DNA from: Candidatus Aminicenantes bacterium UBA2190
GTDB taxonomy: Bacteria > Acidobacteriota > Aminicenantia > UBA2199
Assembly (NCBI GenBank): GCA_002335385.1
Contig: DCVK01000070.1
Location: forward strand, 1 to 33,995
Direction: 5' to 3'
Length of the DNA: 33,995 bases
Within the stretch, counting starts at the first letter, position 1. The number at the start of each line of letters is the position of its first letter. Positions 23,400 through 30,962 of the stretch are shown here, piece by piece. The notes beneath the pieces were generated by a model that searched no databases, was not told the origin of the DNA, and saw only the letters and a program-made list of their open reading frames with translations. The position numbers and the translations under genes are program-made.

Positions 23400-23631
23400 T
23401 TTCCTCTGGCTCGAAGTCGGTTTCCTGCAGGTCGCCCTTGGCGTCCTTCTGCAGGATCTTCACCTTCTTCTCGATATCGTTGAGCTCTTTTTTCATCTGG
23501 GCGCTCAGCCTCATCCCCTCTTCATAGAGGGAGAAGCCTTCCTGCAGGGGAACATCGGGGGCTTCCAGCTTCTGCACGATCGCTTCCAGCTTCTTCAGCG
23601 CCCCTTCAAAATCAAGCGTCTCCTTCTTCAT
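23392..23631 (-). CDS. xseB: exodeoxyribonuclease VII small subunit
   Basis: 79 residues, the usual size. The XseB signature is present: FEGALKKLEAIVQKLEAPDVPLQEGFSLYEEGMRLS, here with the conserved LE.IV..LE and L..YEEG pattern, followed by a helical tail with an acidic end (DFEPEENE). It binds XseA to form the single-strand-specific exonuclease VII. It begins three bases after the xseA stop and overlaps ispA by eight bases, so the operon is tightly coupled. Confidence 0.94.
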   Translation of the reverse strand: MKKETLDFEGALKKLEAIVQKLEAPDVPLQEGFSLYEEGMRLSAQMKKELNDIEKKVKILQKDAKGDLQETDFEPEENE

Positions 23632-23634
23632 GGT

Positions 23635-24984
23635 TCACTCCTTGATCACTCTTGCCGCAGTCGAACCGCGGGCGAAGCGGATCTGGATGCGGTCATCGGC
23701 GGCCAGGACGGCCGCGTCCCGCACCACCCGCTGCCGGCGGTCGGTGGTAATGGAATAGCCCTTGGCCAGGATGTTTTCGGGGTTCATGCCGGCCAGCCTG
23801 GAGGCCAGCAGCCCGATCCGTTCACGCGGCTGCTGCAGCCGCTCGCTGAAGCGGGCGCCGACCTGCATGCGCAGGTTCTGGACCTGCAGCCCGCGCTGTT
23901 TCACCAGGCCGCCCATGTCGAAGGCGGCGAAGCGCTGCGCCGAACGATGCCAGCGGCTGAGCTTGCGGTTCAGCGACTGCTGGAACAGGCGGGCCAGCGC
24001 GAACTCGCCCCCGTCCAGGCGCTGGGCCAGCTCCTGCAGGCGGTCGGGAAAATCGGCCAGGGCTGACTCGCCGCGCAGCGGCTGCAGCGCCGATCTCCTT
24101 TCATGCAGCCCCTTTTCCATGTGGCGCATGAGACCGTGGCGCAGAAAATCGATGCGGCTCAGGAACTCGTCCTTCCTGCCGACCACGAGCTCGGCGGCGG
24201 CCGACGGCGTCGCCGCCCGCAGGTCGGCGACGAAATCGCAGATGGTGAAATCGGTTTCGTGGCCCACGGCCGCGATCACCGGCAGGCGGCTGCGGAAGAC
24301 GGCCTCGACCACCGGCGCCTCGTTGAAGGCCCACAGGTCCTCGTAGCTGCCGCCGCCGCGGCCGACGATCAGCACGTCCACGGCCGCCCGGGGTCCGGCG
24401 GCATTGAAATAGTCGATGCCGGCGGCGATCTCCTCGGCCGCCCCCTGCCCCTGCACCTTGGCCGGGTAGATGACGACGGCGATGCCCGGGAAGCGGCGGC
24501 GCAGGATGCGCACGATGTCGCGCACGGCCGCCCCGGTCGGCGAGGTGACCACGCCGATGCGCCCGGGCAGCAGCGGCAGCGGTTTCTTGCGCTGCGGGTC
24601 GAAATAGCCCTTTTCCGCATAGGCCTTTTTCAGCTTTTCCAGGGCGGCGAAGATGTCGCCGATGCCCTGCAGGCGCAGGTCGCTGGCGATGATCTGCATT
24701 TCGCCGCGCAGGGGGTAGACGGAGATCGTGCCGCGCACGACGACCTGCTGCCCGTTTTCCAGCTTCTTCAGCGTGCTGCGCTGCAGCGCGCCGCGGAACA
24801 TGGCCACTTTCATGGCCCCGGCGCCGTCCTTGAGGGTGAAGTAGAGGTGGCCGGAGCTGGCCAGGACCACGCCCGATGCCTCGCCCAGCACCGCCACCGC
24901 GGCGAACTGCGCCTCCAGCGTCAGCTTCAGAAGCTGCGTCAGCTCCGATACCCTGTAGACCTTCTCGTCGATTGGCTGCATCAT
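23635..24984 (-). CDS. xseA: exodeoxyribonuclease VII large subunit
   Basis: 449 residues (E. coli 456). An N-terminal OB-fold (about 8-105; VYRVSELTQLLK, SSGHLYFTLKDGAGAMKVAMF) is followed by the catalytic domain with RIGVVTSPTGAAVRDI, VGRGGGSYEDLWAFNEAPVVEAV and VIAAVGHETDFTICDFVADLRAATPSAAAE, and then a long coiled-coil region. The C-terminal segment NPENILAKGYSITTD is the family signature. Two adjacent ATGs (24984 and 24981) are possible starts. It is the first gene of the operon, with a predicted leader of about 58 nt from the promoter at 25049-25077, and is divergent from the phosphonate cluster. Confidence 0.96.
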   Translation of the reverse strand: MMQPIDEKVYRVSELTQLLKLTLEAQFAAVAVLGEASGVVLASSGHLYFTLKDGAGAMKVAMFRGALQRSTLKKLENGQQVVVRGTISVYPLRGEMQIIASDLRLQGIGDIFAALEKLKKAYAEKGYFDPQRKKPLPLLPGRIGVVTSPTGAAVRDIVRILRRRFPGIAVVIYPAKVQGQGAAEEIAAGIDYFNAAGPRAAVDVLIVGRGGGSYEDLWAFNEAPVVEAVFRSRLPVIAAVGHETDFTICDFVADLRAATPSAAAELVVGRKDEFLSRIDFLRHGLMRHMEKGLHERRSALQPLRGESALADFPDRLQELAQRLDGGEFALARLFQQSLNRKLSRWHRSAQRFAAFDMGGLVKQRGLQVQNLRMQVGARFSERLQQPRERIGLLASRLAGMNPENILAKGYSITTDRRQRVVRDAAVLAADDRIQIRFARGSTAARVIKE

Positions 24985-25048
24985 GTTTCAGACAGGCCTT
25001 TCCCGCGCGCCATCAGAACCGGGGAAAAACCTGTTTTCTTCATGCTCA

Positions 25049-25077
25049 ATTATACCGCATCCCCCGGCCGTCGGCAA
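25049..25077 (-). promoter_or_regulatory. sigma-70-type promoter for xseA-xseB-ispA-dxs
   Basis: On the minus strand, a TTGCCG -35 (25077-25072), a 17-nt spacer and a TATAAT -10 (25054-25049). The remainder of the 254-nt divergent gap (24985-25238) shows small hairpins (for example 25157-25169) and an 8-T run (25204-25211), but no repeat word and no element I can name. Confidence 0.65.
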
Positions 25078-25238
25078 CCCAGGGGAAAAATCCCGCCGGG
25101 AAGCACGGGGAACCGCTCGCTTCCGGGCAAGGAGCGAATGCCGAAATCGCCCGGACGGCTGAAAGCCGCAAAATGGAAGCCAGCGCTTTCGCGGCAAGTA
25201 TCATTTTTTTTAAAAATGTGCCAAAATAAACCTATACC

Positions 25239-26606
25239 ATGAAAAACACGCAACCGAAAATATCCGCAAGGGAAACTGTTCAAAAGCGCCTGAAAAAAGG
25301 CGAGGCCGAGAAGACGGTCTATGTCGGCATGAGCGCCGACCTGATCCACCCCGGGCACCTGAACATCATCCGCGAAGCCCGTAAATACGGCCGGGTGATC
25401 ATCGGCCTGCTGACCGACAGCGCCATCGCCAGTTACAAGCGCCTGCCCTACATGCCGCTGGAGCAGCGCAAGCTGATCGTGGAGAACATCAAGAACGTCT
25501 CCGAAGTGGTCCTGCAGGAGACCTTGGACTACGTGCCAAACCTGCGCCGCCTGCAGCCCGACTTCGTGGTCCACGGCGACGATTGGCGCACTGGCGTGCA
25601 ACGCGAGATCCGCGACCGGGTGATCGAGGCGCTGAAGGAATGGGGCGGCCGGCTGATCGAGCCGGAATACACCAAGGGCATCTCCTCCACCCAGCTCAAC
25701 AACTCGCTCAAGGAGATCGGGACGACGCCCGGCATCCGCCTGAAGATATTACACCGCCTGCTGGCGGTCAAGGACCTGGTCCGCGTCATGGAGGCCCACA
25801 ACGGCCTGACGGGCCTGATCGCCGAGAAGGTCCGGGTGAAAGCCGGCACCGAGACGCGCGAATTCGACGCGCTGTGGCTGAGCAGCCTGACCGATTCCAC
25901 GGCCAAGGGCCGGCCCGACAACGGCAGCGTGGACCTCACCTCGCGCCTGATCACTCTCAACAGCATCCTGGAGATCACCACCAAGCCCATTATCTTTGAC
26001 GGCGATTCGGGCGGGGTGCCCGAGCACTTCGCCATCATGGTCAAGACCCTGGAGCGCATGGGCATCTCGGCCGTCATCATCGAAGACAAGGTCGGCCTTA
26101 AGGAAAATTCGCTGCTGGAGATCGGCGGCTCCCAGCAGCAGGACTCGATCGCCGGCTTCTGCAAAAAGATCCGCTTCGGGAAAAAGGCCCAGTTCACCGA
26201 CGACTTCATGGTCATCGCCCGCATCGAAAGCCTCATCCTGGGAGTGGGCATGAACGACGCGCTGCAGCGCGCCGAGGCCTACATCGCGGCCGGCGCCGAC
26301 GGCATTATGATCCACAGCAAGCAGAAGAACCCCGACGAGGTCCTGCGCTTTTGCCGCGAGTACGAGTCGTTCAGCCGCCGCGTGCCGCTGGTGGTGGTCC
26401 CCTCCACCTACAGCCAGGTCCACGAAAAGGAGCTCGCCGCCGCCGGGGTACGCATCGTCATCTACGCCAACCAGCTCCTGCGTAGCGCCTACCCGGCCAT
26501 GGTGCGCACCGCCGAATCGATCCTGCGCCACGGGCGGGCGCTGGAGTGCGAAAAAGACTGCCTGCCGATCCGGGAAATTCTGAACCTCATCCCCGGCTGT
26601 GAGTGA
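25239..26606 (+). CDS. pepM: cytidylyltransferase - phosphoenolpyruvate mutase fusion
   Basis: 455 residues in two domains. Residues about 25-155 are a TagD/Ect-type nucleotidyltransferase: VYVGMSADLIHPGH with the catalytic HPGH at 37-40 and the nucleotide-binding GISST at 147-151. Residues about 165-455 are PEP mutase: FDGDSGG (D254, D256) and the lid motif EDKVGLKENS (E282-D283-K284), the mutase form rather than an isocitrate-lyase form. The mutase makes phosphonopyruvate from PEP; the fused domain probably activates a downstream phosphonate with CTP (inference). No Shine-Dalgarno precedes the ATG and no consensus promoter is visible. It overlaps the decarboxylase gene by eight bases and is first in the phosphonate cluster. 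Confidence 0.93.
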   Translation: MKNTQPKISARETVQKRLKKGEAEKTVYVGMSADLIHPGHLNIIREARKYGRVIIGLLTDSAIASYKRLPYMPLEQRKLIVENIKNVSEVVLQETLDYVPNLRRLQPDFVVHGDDWRTGVQREIRDRVIEALKEWGGRLIEPEYTKGISSTQLNNSLKEIGTTPGIRLKILHRLLAVKDLVRVMEAHNGLTGLIAEKVRVKAGTETREFDALWLSSLTDSTAKGRPDNGSVDLTSRLITLNSILEITTKPIIFDGDSGGVPEHFAIMVKTLERMGISAVIIEDKVGLKENSLLEIGGSQQQDSIAGFCKKIRFGKKAQFTDDFMVIARIESLILGVGMNDALQRAEAYIAAGADGIMIHSKQKNPDEVLRFCREYESFSRRVPLVVVPSTYSQVHEKELAAAGVRIVIYANQLLRSAYPAMVRTAESILRHGRALECEKDCLPIREILNLIPGCE

Positions 26607-27705
26607 AGCCTTGGAAGCGGCAACATTCATCCGTTCCCTGCACGAAGCCGGCTTCTCGCCATTCATGGGCGTCCCGTGCTCCGTGTTCACCGCCCTGATC
26701 GACCGCCTGGGAGCCGAGGCCGGGAAGGAGCATTATATCTGCAATTCCGAGGGCGAGGCCACGGGGCTGGCGGGCGGGTTTGCCCTGGCCGGGCAACTGC
26801 CCGTGGTCTATATGCAGAACGACGGCTTCGGCAACGCCGTCAACCCGCTGACCTCCCTGCAGCTGCTGTATCGCCTGCCGGCGCTGCTCCTGATATCCTG
26901 GCGCGGCGAGCCGGGCCTCAAGGACGCCCCGCAGCACAAGGTGATGGGCTCGGCCCTGCGCGGCCTGCTGGAGCAGCTCCAGGTGCCCTACCAGGTTCTG
27001 GAAGACGGCAGCGAAGCCCTCGACCGGGCGCTGGCCGCCGCCCGCGCGCATATCCGGACCTCCGCCGCTCCCTTCGCCTTCATCATCCGCAAGGGCTACT
27101 TCGCTGCCGGGGAAAAACCCGCCGTCGCCGGTGCCGGGGAACTCTCCCAGCGCCTGGCCTACATCGAGTTACTCGCTCGGATGGCCGGTCCCGAGGACAT
27201 CCTGCTGGGAGCCACGGGATTTTCAGGCCGCGAGCTCCAGCAGTATACGGAGCACCGGGGCCGCTTCTACATGATGGGCTCGATGGGCTGCCTGCCCGCC
27301 CTGGGGCTGGGACTGGCCATCCGCCACCCCCGGCGCACCGTCTTCGTCCTGGACGGAGACGGCGCCCTGCTCATGAAACTGGGCTCCCTGGCGACCGTCG
27401 GCCACTACCGGCCGGCCAACCTCGTGCACATCCTGTTCGACAACCAGGCCTACGAGTCCACCGGCGGCCAGCCATCGGTCTCGGCGGGAGTCGATTTCTG
27501 CGCCGTGGCCCGCGCCTGCGGCTACCCCGCCCGGGAGAAGGTCGCCACGCCCGAGGAATTCCAGGGCCTGCTGTCGGGGCTGGCGGGCAGGGCCAAGCCC
27601 CTCTTCGTCCACGTGCGCGTCCGCTGCGGCACGCCCGCCGGGCTGCCGCGGCCCGAGCAGTCTCCCGAACAGATGCGCGATGAGCTGATGGCCTTCCTGG
27701 GCTGA
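26599..27705 (+). CDS. ppd: phosphonopyruvate decarboxylase
   Basis: A 368-residue ThDP enzyme. Pyrimidine-domain features: GVPCSVFTALID and NSEGEATGLAGGFALAG with the catalytic Glu. Pyrophosphate-domain ThDP motif: LDGDGALLMKLGSLATVG...DNQAYESTGGQ. The family pattern GxPDSxxxxL for this decarboxylase is seen as GVPCSVFTAL. It converts phosphonopyruvate to phosphonoacetaldehyde, the irreversible step that pulls the unfavourable PEP mutase reaction. The GTG at 26599 is used because the Met-free start lies directly at the conserved N-terminus (SEALEAATFIRSLHEAG) and overlaps the pepM stop. The next gene starts four bases after its stop. Confidence 0.93.
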   Translation: MSEALEAATFIRSLHEAGFSPFMGVPCSVFTALIDRLGAEAGKEHYICNSEGEATGLAGGFALAGQLPVVYMQNDGFGNAVNPLTSLQLLYRLPALLLISWRGEPGLKDAPQHKVMGSALRGLLEQLQVPYQVLEDGSEALDRALAAARAHIRTSAAPFAFIIRKGYFAAGEKPAVAGAGELSQRLAYIELLARMAGPEDILLGATGFSGRELQQYTEHRGRFYMMGSMGCLPALGLGLAIRHPRRTVFVLDGDGALLMKLGSLATVGHYRPANLVHILFDNQAYESTGGQPSVSAGVDFCAVARACGYPAREKVATPEEFQGLLSGLAGRAKPLFVHVRVRCGTPAGLPRPEQSPEQMRDELMAFLG

Positions 27706-27708
27706 CCC

Positions 27709-28812
27709 ATGTGGAGCTATGCCAACCCCGTCGCCATCCACTGGACCGACGACCTCGCCGCGCTGCTCCCTTCCCTGCTTCCCCAAGGGCAGGGGCTGCT
27801 GATCGCCTACCCGCAATTCCGGGAACCCGGCGCCGCAGGCCTGCTGTCCGGCCAACTCAACGGCGTGCCATTGTTCAACGGCATCGAGAATAACCCCACT
27901 CCTGGCCAGGTGCAGCAGGCGATCGATTTTGCCCTCCCGATCGGCCCGCAGTGGATCTTGGCCATCGGCGGCGGTTCGGTGCTGGATACGGCCAAGCTCG
28001 TCCGCCTGGCCTTGGCCCGCGACTGCCGGCGGATCGACGAGTTGCTGGAAATGGCTCCCCGGGAGCCGAGCGCTCCTGGCCCGCGGCTGCTGGCCATTCC
28101 CACCACACATGGGACCGGGGCCGAAATGACCATGTGGACCACGGTTTGGGACAAGGGCAACGGCCGCAAGCTCTCCCTGTCTCACCCCGGCAATTACCCG
28201 GATATCGCCGTTTATTCGCCGCCGATGACCTATAGCCTGCCACTACCCGTCTCGTTCGCCACCACCTTGGATGCATTGGCCCATGCCCTGGAAGCGTTAT
28301 GGAACCGCAACGCCAATCCGGTCTCGGATGAATTGGCCTCAGCCGCCGTGCGGCTGGTGGCCGAAAACCTGGAGCGCCTGGCGGATCCCGTTCCCCATGA
28401 GGTACGCGCGAACCTTCTGCGCGCCTCCATGCTCGCCGGCCTGGCATTCTCCAATACCAAGACCGCTGCCGCCCATTCGATCTCCTACCCGCTCACACTG
28501 CGGCTGGGCATACCCCATGGCATCGCCTGCGCCATGACCCTCGCCGCGCTGTGGCGCATGAATGCGCCGAAAATGCCGGACAAGGCAGAGCGCCTGCGCC
28601 TGCAGCTGGGCGGTGAAGACGTCGCAAGGATCCTGGAATGCCGGCTACGCTTTGTCGCCGCCCGCATGCCCTTCACTCTTTCCGCCTACGGCGCCAAGCC
28701 GGACGATTTGGCGACACTGGTACGGGAATCCTTCACCAAGGGGCGCATGGACAATAATCTCGTCGACCTGAGCCCGTCTGACGTGCGGGCCATCCTGGAA
28801 GCCAGTTTCTGA
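27709..28812 (+). CDS. iron-type alcohol dehydrogenase, probable phosphonoacetaldehyde reductase
   Basis: A 367-residue group III alcohol dehydrogenase. NAD(P)-binding GGGSVLDTAKL and PTTHGTGAEMT are present, and the metal ligands are visible as D and H in TTLDALAHALEALW and two His in AHSISYPLTLRLGIPHGIA. Located four bases after ppd, it most likely reduces phosphonoacetaldehyde to 2-hydroxyethylphosphonate, as PhpC/FomC-type enzymes do. No 2-aminoethylphosphonate aminotransferase is present, so HEP rather than AEP is the expected product (inference from context). A weak inverted repeat lies after the stop, ahead of the next gene's promoter. Confidence 0.85.
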   Translation: MWSYANPVAIHWTDDLAALLPSLLPQGQGLLIAYPQFREPGAAGLLSGQLNGVPLFNGIENNPTPGQVQQAIDFALPIGPQWILAIGGGSVLDTAKLVRLALARDCRRIDELLEMAPREPSAPGPRLLAIPTTHGTGAEMTMWTTVWDKGNGRKLSLSHPGNYPDIAVYSPPMTYSLPLPVSFATTLDALAHALEALWNRNANPVSDELASAAVRLVAENLERLADPVPHEVRANLLRASMLAGLAFSNTKTAAAHSISYPLTLRLGIPHGIACAMTLAALWRMNAPKMPDKAERLRLQLGGEDVARILECRLRFVAARMPFTLSAYGAKPDDLATLVRESFTKGRMDNNLVDLSPSDVRAILEASF

Positions 28813-28846
28813 AAAACGGGGCTCAGAGGGTTCCCGAGGCTGAGTT

Positions 28847-28875
28847 TTGACTTTCCCCCCCGGAAGCGATATAAT
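28847..28875 (+). promoter_or_regulatory. strong sigma-70-type promoter for the CDP-alcohol phosphatidyltransferase
   Basis: A TTGACT -35 (28847-28852), a 17-nt spacer and a perfect TATAAT -10 (28870-28875). The leader to the ATG at 28905 is about 23 nt and includes AAGGA. It allows the head-group transferase to be expressed independently of pepM-ppd-reductase. Confidence 0.75.
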
Positions 28876-28904
28876 CAGTTCGAACAAGGATGGCCTAAAC
28901 CGTC

Positions 28905-29588
28905 ATGAATGATGAAGATTCGTTCTACCAAGCCCAGTTGAAAAAGGATCGCAAGGGTTTCTGGGCCCGCTATCTGAACGTGGAGAAATGGATCAATCGC
29001 CCCCTGGCTTCCGTCCTGGTCCGCCTGGTGTTCCGTACGTCCATCACCCCCAACCATCTTACCATCATCGCCTTCCTTATCGCCATGGGCAGTGCGGCTC
29101 TTTTTTCACTGGGAACAGCCTCCAGCTCCCTATGGGGGGCCTTGTTGTGCGAAATCTCCCTGGTCTTCGACTGTGCCGACGGCATGTTGGCCCGGGCCAG
29201 GAATGCCGGCAGCCGGTTCGGCTCCTTCCTGGATCTGTTCCTCGACCGCATCTCCGATTTCTGCGTGCTCCTGGGGGTCTCCGTCGGCTTCTACCGGATG
29301 GGAGGGGCGGACAAGGACAGGCTGATCCTGGGCTTGTTCGTCATTTCTCTTTATTTGCTCCAGGTCATCCTCTACTACATATCCAGCCGTTTCCACGAAG
29401 TGAAAAACGGCGAGAGCGGCGAGGGCCGCGCTTTGGGCATCCTCTTTATTTTCGCCATGGGCATCCTGAACCGCCTCGACCTGATCATCTATGCCATGAT
29501 GGCGGAAACGGTGCTGAACCTGATGTACCGCATCAGTTGTTTTCTGCTGCTGGGCTGGAAATCGGAGCAACAGCAGCTTCCCCTTTGA
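28905..29588 (+). CDS. CDP-alcohol phosphatidyltransferase family protein
   Basis: A 227-residue integral membrane enzyme with about six predicted helices. The complete family motif D-x2-D-G-x2-A-R-x8-G-x3-D-x3-D is present: D89, D92-G93, A96-R97, G106, D110, D114 (FDCADGMLAR ... GSFLDLFLD). These enzymes transfer a phosphoalcohol between a CDP-alcohol and an acceptor in the membrane. Because it follows the phosphonate cluster and that cluster carries a fused cytidylyltransferase, I infer transfer of an HEP (or related) head group from its CMP adduct to diacylglycerol. A conventional phospholipid synthase (Pgs, Pss or inositol type) remains possible. It has its own promoter and is followed by 318 bases without a gene. 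Confidence 0.9.
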   Translation: MNDEDSFYQAQLKKDRKGFWARYLNVEKWINRPLASVLVRLVFRTSITPNHLTIIAFLIAMGSAALFSLGTASSSLWGALLCEISLVFDCADGMLARARNAGSRFGSFLDLFLDRISDFCVLLGVSVGFYRMGGADKDRLILGLFVISLYLLQVILYYISSRFHEVKNGESGEGRALGILFIFAMGILNRLDLIIYAMMAETVLNLMYRISCFLLLGWKSEQQQLPL

Positions 29589-29812
29589 CTTTCAGCCTTC
29601 ATGCCGCCCGGAGAAGGATGGGGATCCGACCCCTGAAAAAACGCAACGCGGATCCTTGCCGGATGCGCAGGATGAGCGACAGCGATCCAGGCGTTGAATC
29701 CTCAATTGCCGCTGCGGACCGAGATCGGCCCATGGCAAACTCCCGGGCCGGCCATCCGCCGGAGATCCGCATGCACCCTCCCCGACGGTTGACGATCCGC
29801 TCCGGGGGATGC
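29589..29812. other. gene-free interval with no recognised element
   Basis: Part of the 318-nt gap before the methyltransferase-like gene. I see one inverted pair (GGATCCG near 29620 and CGGATCC near 29650), no heptad words and no convincing ORF. Confidence 0.4.
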
Positions 29813-29841
29813 TTGCATTTTCTTCGCTTTAGCCTTATAAT
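29813..29841 (+). promoter_or_regulatory. sigma-70-type promoter for the ICMT/PEMT-like gene
   Basis: A TTGCAT -35 (29813-29818), a 17-nt spacer and a perfect TATAAT -10 (29836-29841). The leader is about 58 nt; an AGGAG lies 15 bases before the ATG at 29907, an unusually long gap. Confidence 0.65.
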
Positions 29842-29906
29842 TTCTTCATCGAAGCCCTTCGATAAAAGCATACGAAGAAAATCCACAGGAGATCTGCAAC
29901 AACATC

Positions 29907-30650
29907 ATGAACGAAGTCACTGAAAATGGCGCCGCCGGACCTGGGAAAACGGATCGCCGGCATGTGATCGCCGACGCCTGCTTCCGCTTCCGGGCCATCA
30001 GCGTCGTGCCGGTCGTTTTGCTCATCTTCTTCATTTTCGCTCCCGCCGATGCCGGGCGCTTCAATCCGGTCATGAACGTCATCGGGTTCCTGATCGCCCT
30101 GGCCGGGGCCGCGACGCGCATCATCGCCGTGGGGCACGCCAAGCCCTTCACCTCGGGCCGGGAGAACTTCCTCAGGGCCGAAAGCCTCAACAGCAGCGGC
30201 CTGTACTCGATCGTGCGCAATCCCCTGTATGTCGGCAACTTCCTCATCTACAACGGGCTCCTGATCGCCTATTCCAGCCCCGGCGCCCTGCTGTTCTTCA
30301 ATATCTTTTTTATCGTCAACTACCATTTCATCATCCTTGCGGAAGAGCGCTACCTGGCCGGCCGATTCGCGCAGGCCTACCGCGATTATCTGGGGCGGGT
30401 CCCCAGGGCGCTGCCGCGCTTCGGCCTGTACCGGAAGAACGACCATCCCTTCAGCCTGGCCAGAGCCGTTTTCAAGGAAAAGAACACGACGTTCTACTGG
30501 GTGTTTTTTTTCGCCGTCACCCTGCTGGTGAAGCAGTTCAAGCTCAACGGCGGCACGATCGAGCGTTTCTGGTGGCATGCCGTTCCCGTCCTGGCGCTGT
30601 TCACCCTGAACGTCATCCTCACCGTAAGCCGCAAGCCCAAGCCCGCCTAG
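29907..30650 (+). CDS. ICMT/PEMT-family membrane methyltransferase-like protein
   Basis: 247 residues with about six predicted helices. The C-terminal isoprenylcysteine carboxyl methyltransferase / phospholipid methyltransferase signature is present: GLYSIVRNPLYVGNFLIYNG (SAM-binding RxPxYxG variant, Asn for His) and, 40 residues on, EERYLAGRFAQAYRDYLGRVPRALPR with the conserved Glu-Glu and Tyr residues. Relatives methylate membrane-associated acceptors, including phospholipid head groups. It follows the phosphonate/CDP-alcohol genes with its own promoter, so a role in modifying the same lipid is possible but unproven. Its 3' end faces the flippase-like gene across a repeat mosaic. Confidence 0.8.
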   Translation: MNEVTENGAAGPGKTDRRHVIADACFRFRAISVVPVVLLIFFIFAPADAGRFNPVMNVIGFLIALAGAATRIIAVGHAKPFTSGRENFLRAESLNSSGLYSIVRNPLYVGNFLIYNGLLIAYSSPGALLFFNIFFIVNYHFIILAEERYLAGRFAQAYRDYLGRVPRALPRFGLYRKNDHPFSLARAVFKEKNTTFYWVFFFAVTLLVKQFKLNGGTIERFWWHAVPVLALFTLNVILTVSRKPKPA

Positions 30651-30658
30651 CGCCAGGA

Positions 30659-30686
30659 ACCGGTAGACGGTGTACGGTAGACGGTC
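30659..30686. repeat. ACGGTNG heptad array
   Basis: Four GGTAGAC/GGTGTAC words at a 7-nt period directly after the methyltransferase-like gene; the same family as 20268-20298 and, inverted, 5783-5810. Confidence 0.75.
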
Positions 30687-30702
30687 GGAAAACTGCAATA
30701 CG

Positions 30703-30770
30703 AAGACTTAAATTACAAATACCAAGCACCAAATCCCAAACAAATTCCAAATTCCAAAACGAAAGCCAGG
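30703..30770. repeat. TTGGAAT-word element, copy D (left half)
   Basis: One arm plus part of the loop (AAAACGAAAGCCAGGGC). Flank and loop order match copies B and C. The element stops inside the loop and runs into a GTGTCA array, so it is a half-copy. Confidence 0.8.
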
Positions 30771-30773
30771 GCA

Positions 30774-30804
30774 AGTGTCAGTGTCAGTGACAGTGTCAGC
30801 AAGA
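30774..30804. repeat. GTGTCA hexad array
   Basis: AGTGTCAGTGTCAGTGACAG followed by TGTCAGCAAG; five words at a 6-nt period. Confidence 0.8.
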
Positions 30805-30830
30805 ACTGTGGTGAAAACTCTTGTTCTTTC

Positions 30831-30952
30831 GTTTCAACATTTCAACGCTGCAACGCTTCAACAATGCCTTTCAACTTCGAACATGGAACTTGGAACTTCG
30901 AACATCGAACGTCGAACTTCGAACGTCGAACATGGAACTTGGAACGTGGAAC
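30831..30952. repeat. TTTCAACN octads and TTCGAAC heptads
   Basis: 30831-30874 holds TTTCAACA/CTTCAACA words (8-nt period), and 30875-30952 holds eleven words of the TTCGAAC, ATGGAAC, TTGGAAC and GTCGAAC type (7-nt period). This is one half of the palindromic arrangement at 13974-14188. With the arrays at 30659-30804 it fills the 312-nt gap between two convergent genes. Confidence 0.85.
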
Positions 30953-30962
30953 TTTTTTATTC

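Noticed and set aside
25060..25200. A riboswitch (c-di-AMP ydaO-like) in front of pepM, suggested by GGGGAACC and GAGCGAAT fragments
   Set aside because: Only isolated short matches. I could not build the conserved helices by eye, and the fragments are expected by chance in GC-rich DNA.
25179..25211. An intrinsic terminator before pepM (stem at 25179-25195 then T-run 25204-25211)
   Set aside because: The stem is only six pairs with a bulge, and eight bases separate it from the T-run.
28818..28848. A terminator after the phosphonoacetaldehyde reductase gene (CTCAG...CTGAG then TTTT)
   Set aside because: Only a 5-bp stem with a 13-nt interior and a four-T tail that overlaps the next promoter's -35; too weak to annotate.
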